Shown: positions 33,545-42,620 of the stretch, piece by piece | Layout: each line of letters begins with the position of its first letter | Numbering within the stretch: position 1 is the first letter of the stretch | Assembly (NCBI RefSeq): GCF_927798175.1 | Contig: NZ_CAKMMP010000018.1 | Coordinates: forward strand, 62,001-126,000 | Source: Paenibacillus sp. JJ-223 | GTDB taxonomy: Bacteria > Bacillota > Bacilli > Paenibacillales > Paenibacillaceae | DNA: 64,000 nt | Direction of reading: 5' to 3' | The notes under the pieces: generated by a model | What the model was told of the DNA's origin: nothing | The model's input: only the letters and a program-made list of their open reading frames with translations | The model's database searches: none | Program-made: the position numbers and the translations under genes

Positions 33545-34351
33545 ATGAGCAATATTATCGATTATTATTCGCAATTTGACGAGTGGGGCAGGCTGGAGCG
33601 CGAGCCGCTGGAGTTTCGCATCAACTGGCATTACATGAGGCAGTTCTTGCCCGAGTCGGGACGCGTTCTCGATAATGGCGCAGGGCCGGGAAAATATGCG
33701 ATGGAGCTTGCCCGTCATGGCTGCCAAGTGACGCTCTGCGACTTGACGCCGCGGCTGGTGGAGATCGCGGAAGCGAAGGCCGACGAACTGGGACTCCGCG
33801 AACGGTTCGATGGTTTCCTTGTCCGCAATGCCGTCAACCTTGAAGGGCTGCCGGATGAGCGCTTTGATGCGTCGTTGATGATGGGGCCGCTGTACCATTT
33901 GCAACAGGAAGATGACCGTGCCCGGGCCGTGCAGGAATTGTACCGCGTCACCAAAAAAGAAGGCATCATATTTGCGGCGTTCCAGAGCACGATGCGCATG
34001 ACGCTGAACGCGCTGCAGCAGCCGCAGCATTGGAAGCCGCTTGAACGGATGGAGCCCATCCGGGCGTTCCGCAGCTCAGGCGTTTTCGATCATGCCGATG
34101 AAGGGCGCTTCACCGGCGCTTATTATTTCGACGTGCATGAAATTCGGCCGTTCATGGAGAGCCATGGCTTCGAAACGCTGGAGCTGATTGGCTCATCCAG
34201 CATCGGCCATCTGCTGAGCCGGGAGCAGCAGCAATATTGGGAGGAACGCGGCGAATCCGCCGAGCTGCTGGAACTGCTGGTCGAAGCGGCGAAAGATCCA
34301 TCCATACTGGGCGTGTCCTCCCATTTGCTGTACATTGGTAGAAAGAAATGA
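33545..34351 (+). CDS. Class I SAM-dependent methyltransferase under T-box control
   Basis: The 268-residue protein has the Rossmann methyltransferase motifs in order: I, VLDNGAGPGKYAMELA (about 39-54); post-I acid in TLCDLTPRLVEIAE; motif IV, FDASLMMGPLYHL (about 107-119); and a C-terminal extension with YYFDVHEIRPFMESHGFETLEL. The MGPLYHL segment is seen in small-molecule methyltransferases. The substrate is unknown. The leader is a T-box riboswitch, so expression should rise when one aminoacyl-tRNA runs short. That suggests a role in amino-acid metabolism, or in salvage or modification of an amino-acid-derived compound. GAGGAG lies close to the ATG. Two GNAT acetyltransferase genes follow within 530 bases and may be co-transcribed. 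Confidence 0.9.
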   Translation: MSNIIDYYSQFDEWGRLEREPLEFRINWHYMRQFLPESGRVLDNGAGPGKYAMELARHGCQVTLCDLTPRLVEIAEAKADELGLRERFDGFLVRNAVNLEGLPDERFDASLMMGPLYHLQQEDDRARAVQELYRVTKKEGIIFAAFQSTMRMTLNALQQPQHWKPLERMEPIRAFRSSGVFDHADEGRFTGAYYFDVHEIRPFMESHGFETLELIGSSSIGHLLSREQQQYWEERGESAELLELLVEAAKDPSILGVSSHLLYIGRKK

Positions 34352-34396
34352 GGATCGTTTGCTGATCTATATATCACCCAAAAAGGAGAATGAACG

Positions 34397-34840
34397 ATGC
34401 ATTACAAACAAGCGATGCCGCATGATTACGATTTGATTATGGAGCTGTGGAGCAAGTCGGTACAGGCAACGCATCCATTTGTACGTGCGGAAGACCTTCA
34501 GCAAATACACGGGGAAATCCCTGCATATCTCCCTCATCTTGATGTACGGCTATGGTATGCGGACAACGATGTTTGCATCGGGTTTTCCGGCGTACAGGGA
34601 CATCATCTGGAGATGCTGTTTCTGGACCCGGAGCACACGGGTAGAGGATATGGAACGCAGATCATGCGACATTTAGTCGGGGAATCCGGCGTGACGAGCG
34701 TCGATGTGAACAAAGACAATGGTCCTGCGATCGCGTTTTACAAGAAAAACGGATTTGCCGTGATTGGTGAGGAGCCTACCGATGGAGAGGGACGCCCTTA
34801 CCCCATATTGCATATGAAACGGATGACGGGCATGGAATAA
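34397..34840 (+). CDS. GNAT family N-acetyltransferase (YjaB-like)
   Basis: The 147-residue protein follows Escherichia coli YjaB along its whole length: ELWSKSVQATHPFV near the start, DVCIGFSGVQGHHLEMLFLDPEHTGRGYGTQIMRH with the acetyl-CoA-binding R-G-x-G-x pattern, and VDVNKDNGPAIAFYKKNGFAVIGE plus GRPYPILHM at the end. It transfers acetyl groups from acetyl-CoA; the acceptor is not known. AAGGAG precedes the ATG. It lies 45 bases after the T-box-controlled methyltransferase with no terminator between, so it is probably in the same transcript. Confidence 0.88.
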   Translation: MHYKQAMPHDYDLIMELWSKSVQATHPFVRAEDLQQIHGEIPAYLPHLDVRLWYADNDVCIGFSGVQGHHLEMLFLDPEHTGRGYGTQIMRHLVGESGVTSVDVNKDNGPAIAFYKKNGFAVIGEEPTDGEGRPYPILHMKRMTGME

Positions 34841-34880
34841 GGCGGGACGCAATGGAAAGAAACCAGAGGAGAGTGGGAGT

Positions 34881-35735
34881 ATGATTACGTACCGTTTTCT
34901 CGCAGGGACAAGCATTGAGGTTCTGCATGAGGCGTTTCTAAACGCTTTTGCCGATTATCAGGTGAACATGGACATGCCCTTGGGCAAATTCGGCGAGATG
35001 CTTCGCAGAAGAGGATACGAAGAAAATGTATCGATGGGAGCCTTCGCTGGCGAAACGTTGGTGGGGTTCGTGTTAAACGGGCTGCGGAACTGGCACGGGC
35101 AAACGACCGCCTACGATTTAGGCACCGGGGTACTGCCGGAATACCGCAGGCAAGGCTTGACCAACGAGATGCTGAAGCGGGTGAGCGCCAGGTTGAAGGC
35201 CGATTCCATAGGCGGTTACTTGCTGGAGGTGCTGACCACCAACGCGTCTGCAGTTGATTTGTATGTCAAGCAGGGTTTTGTCAAGACCAGAACGTTGAGT
35301 TGTTACCGTTTGGAGCGAAGCAGGTATATCGTACGAGCGACATGGGCGATCCGCGAGGTGGAGCCGTTTGATCCGGAGCGATTCGCGCCATTTGCTGATT
35401 TTGATCCTTCCTGGCAAAATGCGTCTGGCTCCATTAACGCCGTCCCGGAAATTTTCCGTTATGCCGCGGCGATGGATGGGGATAAGGTCGTTGGTTACGG
35501 GGTCATCGATCCCCGGTCGGGAGATGTTCCCCAAATGGCGGTACATCCGGATTACCGGCGCCGGGGGATTGGCGCGAGCCTGCTGGATTGGCTGGTCCAC
35601 ATCGCGGAAGCGCCAAGGATCAGCGTGCTGAACGTGGACAAGGATTGCTGCTCCATGAACGTTTTTTTGAAGGCGGCGGGATTTGAGGTATTTGCGGAGC
35701 AGTACGAGATGCTGCGGACCGATCCGCAAAAATGA
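34881..35735 (+). CDS. GNAT acetyltransferase with two tandem GNAT domains
   Basis: The 284-residue protein contains two acetyl-CoA folds. The first (about 1-140) has GTGVLPEYRRQGLTNEMLKRV and NASAVDLYVKQGF. The second (about 160-280) has MAVHPDYRRRGIGASLLDWLV and the late NVFLKAAGFEVFAEQYEM. Each has the Q/R-x-x-G-x-G/A phosphate loop, so both may bind cofactor. Tandem GNATs of this size act on small amines or on peptide N-termini, and the substrate here is unknown. GAGGAG sits about nine bases upstream. It follows the YjaB-like gene by 40 bases and ends the probable T-box operon; a terminator lies at 35902-35944. Confidence 0.87.
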   Translation: MITYRFLAGTSIEVLHEAFLNAFADYQVNMDMPLGKFGEMLRRRGYEENVSMGAFAGETLVGFVLNGLRNWHGQTTAYDLGTGVLPEYRRQGLTNEMLKRVSARLKADSIGGYLLEVLTTNASAVDLYVKQGFVKTRTLSCYRLERSRYIVRATWAIREVEPFDPERFAPFADFDPSWQNASGSINAVPEIFRYAAAMDGDKVVGYGVIDPRSGDVPQMAVHPDYRRRGIGASLLDWLVHIAEAPRISVLNVDKDCCSMNVFLKAAGFEVFAEQYEMLRTDPQK

Positions 35736-35901
35736 ATCCAGGCTGATCAAGGATTGATCAATAGAGACTGCGTACGTTCATTACGACTTCGAGCACTCGA
35801 CTATGGAGAGGATGGGCTGAACGACTTCGTGGAGGAATTCCGCAGTACGAATATCGTGCAGGAGCCAGGTCATTCAAACCCGTTGAGCTAAAGCAACAAA
35901 T

Positions 35902-35944
35902 AACCAGAAATGCCCCGGGTGCCGTCCCGGGGCATTTCTGGTTT
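35902..35944. terminator. Bidirectional intrinsic terminator between GNAT and DUF4003 genes
   Basis: AACCAGAAATGCCCCGGG pairs perfectly with CCCGGGGCATTTCTGGTT around a short loop, with T-runs for both directions. The 160 bases before it show nothing notable. Confidence 0.92.
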
Positions 35945-35987
35945 CATATGCTGTCCGAGTTACGGCCTGAACATTGCCGATTCCACA

Positions 35988-36980
35988 TCAGTGGCTGCTG
36001 GACGATGCTGCCGCAGCTGCAGCCCCGGCGGCTGCGGCAGCCATGGCGGCCTGCTGCGCGATGAGCATGGTCGTAATGCTGGTCGACAAGCTTGTCGCAA
36101 GCACGCCGCTGCGCAGGTCTTCGACATGGTTGACGGCCGCGAGGGCAGCCGAAAACAGCAGCAGTTCCTGCTTGGTGACCGACCAGGTGCCGAACCCTTT
36201 CCGCGTGCGCAGCTCGTCAAAGGTCCGGCTTACGTCATCCACCAGCGTATCCTGTTCAACCGGCAGCAGAGAAAGCACGCCCAAGGTAGGCAGCAAATCT
36301 CCTTTATCCATCCGCAAGCTGCGCTGGCGGAAAGCGTCTTTCAATTCGAGCAGCCGGGTTCCGGCATGCGCCGAATCTTCGCCAAGCGTCAATACCTGGG
36401 TCAGGGCCTGCAGGCCATTGCCGATCGGGAACTCGCGCCGCAGTTCGGCATACAGCTCCTCCATGCGCATCACGGAGGCTTCAGGCTCAAGCTCGGAAAG
36501 GGCAAGCATGGCCGCGAAAATGTAATCGTCCTGTCCCGTGAGGAAGGCATGCTCCGCTTTCATCCGGTCATAGAACGTTTTGGCCCGCCGGATGACGGCA
36601 TCGAACCGCTCCTTCGGGGCATGTGCGGCAATCTGGTGGGCTGCGATGACCAAATAATCCGACGTTCTGAATTTGATTTCCTTCATCTGGTCGTAGACCG
36701 ATAACGTATCGGTTAGCCGGGTTTTCTGATCCGGCGCAAGAGAGAGAAACGCGGCTAGCGTTAGCGACGAATTGCCCCTGAATGCCGAGAACAGGCGAGT
36801 GCTTTCCTTGATTCGCTCCAGATTGTGCCGGATGGCTTCGCAGTCGGCGGTTCTGTTTTCGGAAGCAAATAACAGGGCAGCCAAGCGATGAAGAATCGCG
36901 TTCTGCCATTTGAACTCTTTTTTGATGGCCTGGGTATTGGAAACGAACAGCTCGACTCGCGCCTCATGCTGCTGCTGCAT
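35988..36980 (-). CDS. DUF4003 family protein
   Basis: The 330-residue, all-helical protein matches the uncharacterised DUF4003 family. Visible segments are KKEFKWQNAILHRLAALLFASENR (about 20-43), NSSLTLAAFLSLAPDQKTRL, FLTGQDDYIFAAMLALSELEPE, LPTLGVLSLLPVEQDTLV and TWSVTKQELLLFSAALAAV. The protein ends in an Ala-rich run (AAAAAGAAAAAASSSSH), encoded by a GC-rich GCN repeat at 35988-36050. No signal peptide is visible, although the Ala-rich end is hydrophobic. It is encoded opposite to its neighbours. No function is known. Confidence 0.85.
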   Translation of the reverse strand: MQQQHEARVELFVSNTQAIKKEFKWQNAILHRLAALLFASENRTADCEAIRHNLERIKESTRLFSAFRGNSSLTLAAFLSLAPDQKTRLTDTLSVYDQMKEIKFRTSDYLVIAAHQIAAHAPKERFDAVIRRAKTFYDRMKAEHAFLTGQDDYIFAAMLALSELEPEASVMRMEELYAELRREFPIGNGLQALTQVLTLGEDSAHAGTRLLELKDAFRQRSLRMDKGDLLPTLGVLSLLPVEQDTLVDDVSRTFDELRTRKGFGTWSVTKQELLLFSAALAAVNHVEDLRSGVLATSLSTSITTMLIAQQAAMAAAAAGAAAAAASSSSH

Positions 36981-37051
36981 GTGCAGACCTCCATTTCAAG
37001 GATGTTGTGTTGTAACCAGTGTAAAGGATATTCGGGTTTCGTACCATGATT

Positions 37052-37993
37052 TTACACCCAGCCCGTGAATTCCAGAATGGACGCTTTCGCGGATTGCGCT
37101 TCGGATTGGGCCCCTTTGCGCCATTGTTTGGGCGATTCGCCCATAAGCTTGGAGAAGCAGCGGTTAAAGCTGGAAATGGAACGAAAGCCGACTTGCTCGG
37201 AGATCGACAGAATGGAGGCGTCCGAGCTTTTCAACTGTTTGCACGCCTCTTCGATGCGGGTGCTGTTGAGGAAATCAAGCGGCGCCGTGCCCATGATGTC
37301 ATGGAATTTTCTGCGGAAATGGGTCGTGCTCAAATGGCAGAGGTCAGCCAGATCGTCGACGGTCATGGGAGACATGTAGTTTTTGGCGATGTGTTCGAGC
37401 GCTGGAGTAATGACCAAATCGCCCTTCGGGCGGGATTCCGATTCGTGCTCTGTCCACGGGCCGCTGCTGGAATGGATGCGAAGGAGTTCGATGTACAAGG
37501 ACAGCAACAAACCGTAGGCGCTCTCCTGGTAGTAGGCATTCCGCTGCTTCAGTTCCTCCACGGCCGAGGTGGCGAGCGCATGGACTTTGGGATATCGGTC
37601 TTTGCTCAAAATGCAGTTCGTTCCTTGCACCGCCCACAGATTCGGCTCGAAGTCGCTGTAGGCGTTTTTCAATGAGTGCTTGAAGAGGTCTTCAGGCGAA
37701 AAAAAGATGTAGGACCAGAGGCTGGCCATGCCCTGCGAGCTGTACGTCGTATGAGGAAGGTATCTGGGAATGAAGGTGACATCGCCGGCTTGGAAGGGAA
37801 CGGATTCCCCTTTGATGTCCATGAAGCCGCCATCCGAATAACAGATGCCGATCTCGAGATGGTTATGGAAATGGAGATGCTCGCTTCGGATATCGGAAAT
37901 CTTCCAGCGTTCCCCGCTTAACAGCAGAACCGGAAAGTCGATGGGCAGGCTATAGTGGCGATATTCGATGACGGGTTTTTTCGGTTTGGGCAT
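37052..37993 (-). CDS. AraC family transcriptional regulator with cupin sensor domain
   Basis: The 313-residue protein has an N-terminal cupin-like sugar-sensing domain (FHNHLEIGICYSDGGFMDIKG and FQAGDVTFIPRYLPHTTYSSQG). The C-terminal double helix-turn-helix is MTVDDLADLCHLSTTHFRRKFHDIMG and then ISEQVGFRSISSFNRCFSKLMGESPKQWR. It is divergent from the GH105-GH112 pair and is their probable activator, responding to an oligosaccharide. ATG 37993 (MPKPKKP) has GGGAGC upstream; the frame is open further to 38071 but that start has no ribosome site. Confidence 0.9.
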   Translation of the reverse strand: MPKPKKPVIEYRHYSLPIDFPVLLLSGERWKISDIRSEHLHFHNHLEIGICYSDGGFMDIKGESVPFQAGDVTFIPRYLPHTTYSSQGMASLWSYIFFSPEDLFKHSLKNAYSDFEPNLWAVQGTNCILSKDRYPKVHALATSAVEELKQRNAYYQESAYGLLLSLYIELLRIHSSSGPWTEHESESRPKGDLVITPALEHIAKNYMSPMTVDDLADLCHLSTTHFRRKFHDIMGTAPLDFLNSTRIEEACKQLKSSDASILSISEQVGFRSISSFNRCFSKLMGESPKQWRKGAQSEAQSAKASILEFTGWV

Positions 37994-38111
37994 GTTCGGC
38001 TGCTCCCATGACGTTGATTTGGGTGAATCGTGTGCAAATGAACGTGATGTCAGATGAAACCGTGAAATCAAGATAAATGGTCGAAATTGCGCAGTTTTGT
38101 TGCGAATATGC

Positions 38112-38162
38112 TTAGATGGAGACTATTTTACTGCGTACAATGAAAGAAGTAAAGCGTTTACA
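38112..38162 (+). promoter_or_regulatory. Promoter and cre-like site of the GH105-GH112 operon
   Basis: TTAGAT and TACAAT (38136-38141) are 18 bases apart. GTAAAGCGTTTACA at 38149-38162 matches the CcpA consensus at 12 of 14 positions, just downstream of the predicted start, where it would block elongation. Confidence 0.6.
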
Positions 38163-38224
38163 AATATGGACGGACAGCTCTCAAGCGCCATTTGAGGGCG
38201 TGTGCGCATGAGAGGGGAATCACG

Positions 38225-39247
38225 ATGATTCAATTGAAGTATGACCGCGAGCAAATTCTGGGTGTCATCGACAGCGTCGCCAAAAAAACGCTGGCGATGG
38301 ATTTAACGTGGGAATGGCCATGCGGGGTTGCGTATTACGGCGTATCGAGAGCCTACCAGACGACAGGGAACCAGGAGTATTTGGACAAGCTTGTCCAGTG
38401 GACGGACGAATACATCGAGCTGGGATTGCCGAGCTGGACGGTCAATACGTGTGCGATGGGCCACATGCTGATCACGCTGTACGAAGAGACCGGTGACGAA
38501 AAGTATTGGAATATCGCGCTGAGCAAAGTGGATTACATCCGCAACCATGCTCTCCGTTTCGGAGACAGCGTGCTGCAGCACACCGTTTCGGTTGCCAACG
38601 ATTTTCCGGAACAGGCTTGGGCGGACACCTTGTTCATGGCGGCGTTTTTCCTGCTTCGCGTCGGCAGCAAATTGAACGATCAGGACATCATTCAGGATGC
38701 CTTGAACCAATATTACTGGCACATCAAATATTTGCAGGACCCGGGCACCGGCTTCTGGTACCATGGCTACAACAATGTGAACAAAGACCACATGTCCGGC
38801 TTTTTCTGGGGAAGAGCGAACGCTTGGGGCGCCTACACGATGTCTCAAGTCAAACCGCTGCTGAAGGACTGGTACTTGTATCCGCAATGCATGGACGTGG
38901 AATGCTCGCTGCGGGACCAGCTGGCCGCCCTGAAGACGGTTCAGACGGAGAACGGGTTGTGGCGCACCGTATTGGATGACGAAGAATCCTACGAAGAAGT
39001 ATCCGCTTCTTGCGGCATCGCGGCTGCGATGATCAACAACGGCAATCCATTGCATACGAAGTACGTGCAAAAGGCGCTGGAAGGCATTTTGAACAACATT
39101 ACCGAAGACGGCCGCGTACTGGGCGTATCGGGCGGAACGGCCGTAATGAAAGACCGGGAAGGCTATCGCAACATTCCGAAAGACTGGATTCAGGGCTGGG
39201 GACAGGGCCTGGCACTCGCATTTTTGTCCGACATGCTGAGAAAATAG
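38225..39247 (+). CDS. GH105 unsaturated rhamnogalacturonyl/uronyl hydrolase (YteR/YesR-like)
   Basis: The 340-residue cytosolic enzyme has the (alpha/alpha)6-barrel motifs of GH105. TWEWPCGVAYYGVSRAY comes near the start, the catalytic-aspartate region is QAWADTLFMAAFFLLRVG, and then HGYNNVNKDHMSGFFWGRANAW and the C-terminal IQGWGQGLALAFLSDML follow. Members remove the 4,5-unsaturated uronic acid left at the end of pectin fragments by lyases. No signal peptide is present, so it acts on imported oligosaccharides. ATG 38225 follows GAGAGGGG. The GH112 gene starts 12 bases after its stop, so the two work as one operon under the divergent AraC regulator. Confidence 0.9.
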   Translation: MIQLKYDREQILGVIDSVAKKTLAMDLTWEWPCGVAYYGVSRAYQTTGNQEYLDKLVQWTDEYIELGLPSWTVNTCAMGHMLITLYEETGDEKYWNIALSKVDYIRNHALRFGDSVLQHTVSVANDFPEQAWADTLFMAAFFLLRVGSKLNDQDIIQDALNQYYWHIKYLQDPGTGFWYHGYNNVNKDHMSGFFWGRANAWGAYTMSQVKPLLKDWYLYPQCMDVECSLRDQLAALKTVQTENGLWRTVLDDEESYEEVSASCGIAAAMINNGNPLHTKYVQKALEGILNNITEDGRVLGVSGGTAVMKDREGYRNIPKDWIQGWGQGLALAFLSDMLRK

Positions 39248-39259
39248 GAGGGGTTCGCG

Positions 39260-41461
39260 ATGTCCAAGCCGACCAAAGGGGCCTTTACGCTGCCGGGAGA
39301 ATCCGGTTACGAGGCGCTGACGCTGGAATTGGCCGAACGCTGGGGCGCCGATGTCATTCGCGACAGCGACGGCACGCAATTGTCCGATGAAATCATCAAC
39401 GCCGGATACGGCATATATTCGACGATCTGCATCATCAGGGATCATAACGAATGGGCCTCCCGCCATTTGGATAAGCTGCAGCAATGTTTCTTGATCACGC
39501 ATCCGAAGGTAGCCGTTCAGGATTACTTATCGATTTATATCATGGAGGATTTTTTCGTTGAGCAATTCAGGGTGAACGACTCCAAAGAGGCGTTTAAGTA
39601 CTGGCAGGTCTATGACCGAACAACGGGTCAGGAGGTGCCGCGAGAACAGTGGAATTACGAGCGTGAATCCGGAAACGTCGTGCTTACCGGCATTGTGCCT
39701 TGGCATAAATATACGGTCAGTTTCATGGCATACCGGATCTGGGAAGAAATTTCGATGTACAATCACACGACGAACGATTGGGACAAAGAGCATTTAATGC
39801 AGATCGATCCGATCTATCCCGAAACGCAGGCATATTTGCTGAAATGGATGGAGGATTGGTGCGTGCAGCATCCGGAAACGACGGTTGTGCGGTTCACCTC
39901 CCTGTTCTATAATTTCGTCTGGATTTGGGGCAGCAATGAGCGCAACCGCCATTTGTTTACGGATTGGGGCTCGTACGATTATACGGTAAGCTCCAGGGCG
40001 CTGGATTTGTTTGCCCAACAATACGGGTATGCGATGACGGCCGAGGATTTCGTTAACGGCGGCAAATACCGCGTCAGCCACATTCCGGCCGAACGGCGCA
40101 AGCTGGACTGGATGGCGTTCATCAACGATTTCGTGATCGGCTTCAGCAAACAATTGATCGACATCGTGCATAAACACGGCAAGCTGGCGTACGTTTTCTA
40201 CGATGACAGCTGGGTCGGCATGGAGCCGTACAACGATCGTTTCGAGGAGTTCGGCTTCGACGGCATGATCAAATGCGTGTTCTCGGGGTACGAGGCAAGG
40301 ATGTGTTCGGGCGTCAAGGTGGATACGCATGAAATCCGTCTGCATCCGTACTTGTTCCCTGTTGGTCTGGGCGGGCTCCCGACCTTCAAGGAGGGAGGCA
40401 ATCCAACGCTGGACGCCAAAAAATATTGGATTCAAATCCGGCGTGCCTTGCTCAGGGAACCCATCGACCGGATCGGACTGGGCGGATATTTGCATCTGGT
40501 GGAGCCTTACCCGGACTTTTGCGATTATATCGAGAAGATTGCCGACGAATTCCGGGAAATCAAAGCGCTGCATCGTCAAGGCAAACCTTATCGGATCCAA
40601 ACGAAGGTTGCCGTACTGCATAGCTGGGGCAAGCTGAGATCATGGACGTTGTCCGGCCATTTCCATGAAACGTACATGCATGATTTGATTCACGTCAATG
40701 AGGCATTGGCGGGACTGCCGGTGGACGTGCAGTTCATCGATTTCGAGGATATCCGCCAGGGTGCGCTGGAGCATTGCGATGTCGTGATCAATGCGGGTAC
40801 GGCCGGTTCGGCATGGAGCGGCGGAGAGCATTGGAAGGACAACAAGGTAGTCGATTTGCTGACGAAATGGGTGCATGGAGGCGGCAAGTTTATCGGCATC
40901 AACCAGCCTTCGGCGGTGGAAGGGTACGATACCTTTTTCCGGATGGCACATGTGCTCGGTGTGGATGAGGATACGGGGGCCAGGGTAGCTCACGGAAGAT
41001 GGACGTACGAGGTAGGCGACGAGCAAGGTTTGGTTCCTGAAGGAGCTCATATCGCACCGAAAAACAACATCTATCTTACCGACGGATCGGCGTCGGTCAT
41101 CCATGAAACGAACGGTAAAATCGCGCTGTCCACGCATGCTTTCGGTAAAGGTAAAGGGATCTACCTGTCTTCGTTTGAATTCGGCTGGGAAAACGCAAAC
41201 ATGCTCTTCAACATCATTCGCCATGCCGGCAATGAGCCCATCGAGACGAAATATATGACGGATAACGTTTACACAGAATGCGCCTACTATCCGGACAGCA
41301 GCATCCTGGTGGTCATCAACAACAGCGACCAGGTTCAACAAACGACCGTGGACACCGAGCATGGCTCACAGACGGTGAAATTGGAACCGTACGATACCCT
41401 GATCACCCGGTTGACGGGCAACATGGTTGGTGTGGGAAAGGGAACGGACTCGCGGTTATAA
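39260..41461 (+). CDS. GH112 phosphorylase (beta-galactosyl-rhamnose or lacto-N-biose phosphorylase)
   Basis: This 733-residue cytosolic enzyme belongs to GH112. The catalytic region is YVFYDDSWVGMEPYNDRFEEFG (about 310-332), followed by KCVFSGYEARMCSGV, HPYLFPVGLGGLPTFKEGGNP and RIGLGGYLHLVEPYPDF, then a GATase-like and a beta domain. GH112 enzymes split beta-galactosides with phosphate to give galactose 1-phosphate. Known substrates are galacto-/lacto-N-biose and beta-D-galactosyl-1,4-L-rhamnose. Pairing with a GH105 enzyme favours the last, a side-chain unit of rhamnogalacturonan I, but this is inference. AGGAGG is ideal. No transporter lies alongside. A terminator follows. Confidence 0.92.
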   Translation: MSKPTKGAFTLPGESGYEALTLELAERWGADVIRDSDGTQLSDEIINAGYGIYSTICIIRDHNEWASRHLDKLQQCFLITHPKVAVQDYLSIYIMEDFFVEQFRVNDSKEAFKYWQVYDRTTGQEVPREQWNYERESGNVVLTGIVPWHKYTVSFMAYRIWEEISMYNHTTNDWDKEHLMQIDPIYPETQAYLLKWMEDWCVQHPETTVVRFTSLFYNFVWIWGSNERNRHLFTDWGSYDYTVSSRALDLFAQQYGYAMTAEDFVNGGKYRVSHIPAERRKLDWMAFINDFVIGFSKQLIDIVHKHGKLAYVFYDDSWVGMEPYNDRFEEFGFDGMIKCVFSGYEARMCSGVKVDTHEIRLHPYLFPVGLGGLPTFKEGGNPTLDAKKYWIQIRRALLREPIDRIGLGGYLHLVEPYPDFCDYIEKIADEFREIKALHRQGKPYRIQTKVAVLHSWGKLRSWTLSGHFHETYMHDLIHVNEALAGLPVDVQFIDFEDIRQGALEHCDVVINAGTAGSAWSGGEHWKDNKVVDLLTKWVHGGGKFIGINQPSAVEGYDTFFRMAHVLGVDEDTGARVAHGRWTYEVGDEQGLVPEGAHIAPKNNIYLTDGSASVIHETNGKIALSTHAFGKGKGIYLSSFEFGWENANMLFNIIRHAGNEPIETKYMTDNVYTECAYYPDSSILVVINNSDQVQQTTVDTEHGSQTVKLEPYDTLITRLTGNMVGVGKGTDSRL

Positions 41462-41465
41462 TAGA

Positions 41466-41513
41466 AAAGAGGCTCAAGCTTAAGGCTTTCTGCCACGGCT
41501 TGGGTTCTTTTTG
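41466..41513 (+). terminator. Intrinsic terminator after GH112
   Basis: AAAGAGGCTCAAGC pairs with GCTTGGGTTCTTT, with G-U pairs, around a 21-base loop and a T-run. Confidence 0.75.
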
Positions 41514-41542
41514 CTATGATGGCGATTTAATCCGTTGGGGGG

Positions 41543-42280
41543 ATGAACTTGAAGGCGGCATTCGACGTATTGAACCGTGTGCTGGAAGGACACGTAGGTG
41601 CGGATGATTTCATTTCGGAGCAAGATCTATGCGAGCAGGAGCAGCGTTTGGGCATCCGGTTTCCGGACGTTCTGCGAGAATACTATAAAAGATTCGGGAA
41701 CTGTCGATACATTACGCAGCATTGCAACAATCAGTATGAGCCAATGAGACTGCAGGAGACGTTTGTGCCAGGTCCCGATTTCTTTACGACGGACAAAGCG
41801 TTCCTGGTGTTCTATCAATGCGAGGAATCGGTGATCTACTGCGGTATCCGCTTAAGCGATGTATCCATGGAAGACCCGCCCGTGTATCTCTGCGCTTGGA
41901 ACAATCCCGACTGGTCGCGGGAGAACGAATCATTGTCCAACTTTTTGGTGAGCAAAGCACTCGTACAGATGGCCGTGGAGGACAGATTGCCCTTTTGGGT
42001 TATTTTCGATGAAAACATGTGGCGGTTATCGGATTACCTAAGCTGCTGGGAGATGGAGGGTGACGCATGCGAAATCAAAGAGACGTCATCCGTGCAGGCG
42101 TGGCGTATCTTCTATAGAAATCATGTCATCGTTCTGTTTGAAATGTCCCTTGGGGATGACGATGAGGAACTGTTGGCCGTGTATCTGGCATCGTTCGATC
42201 GGGAAAATATAGCTCGCATGGTGGACACGACCGGGCGGGCTCAAACGCTGCCTGAATACCGGAGCAATATCGTCGTATAG
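41543..42280 (+). CDS. SMI1/KNR4 (SUKH) family protein
   Basis: The 245-residue cytosolic protein has the SUKH opening pattern: SEQDLCEQEQRLGIRFPDVLREYYKRFGNCRYI (about 28-60), in which the E-x-L-G-x-x-F/L-P and YY..FG positions are diagnostic. The rest is less conserved (EDPPVYLCAWNN, LPFWVIFDENMW). SUKH proteins often act as immunity proteins to polymorphic toxins, but stand-alone copies of unknown role are common in Firmicutes. No toxin gene is adjacent here. The start is uncertain: ATG 41543 is only a few bases from GGGGGG, and TTG 41549 has better spacing. Confidence 0.75.
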   Translation: MNLKAAFDVLNRVLEGHVGADDFISEQDLCEQEQRLGIRFPDVLREYYKRFGNCRYITQHCNNQYEPMRLQETFVPGPDFFTTDKAFLVFYQCEESVIYCGIRLSDVSMEDPPVYLCAWNNPDWSRENESLSNFLVSKALVQMAVEDRLPFWVIFDENMWRLSDYLSCWEMEGDACEIKETSSVQAWRIFYRNHVIVLFEMSLGDDDEELLAVYLASFDRENIARMVDTTGRAQTLPEYRSNIVV

Positions 42281-42500
42281 TGGAGTAATGTATTGCGGAT
42301 TTTCGACGGAGGATCGCGGCTGAGTTGAGCTGGATGTAGTATATTTCGTCTCGGGAACATAGGAACCAGGAATGTGTATCATGTGTAACGAACATGAGCA
42401 GCCTTATTTGGAGGGAAATTCTCGAATACGGAGGCGAACGAACCGTGGGCACGCTATTTTGCAGCAATGGCATGTGTATGGCTCAATGGGCGGCGTTTAG

Positions 42501-42569
42501 CTTGCCTGATGTTCGTTAGCCCTCCATATTTGGCGAAATCATGCAATATAACGTGTCTGAGATTCGTTG
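42501..42569. repeat. Short dispersed repeat, two units (GTTCGTTA family)
   Basis: One unit (CCTGATGTTCGTTA, ending at 42518) and a second (TATAACGTGTCTGAGATTCG then TTG, 42547-42569) match the repeat at 3721-3853; between them is TTTGGCGAAA, also seen near 3692. They lie in the 340-base gap between the SUKH gene and a converging secreted protein gene. Nothing else is visible in that gap. Confidence 0.65.
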
Positions 42570-42620
42570 GCGAGAGACGTAAACTTGCCATGGGGGAAGG
42601 TACAGCCCCGCTAGCTCGGA

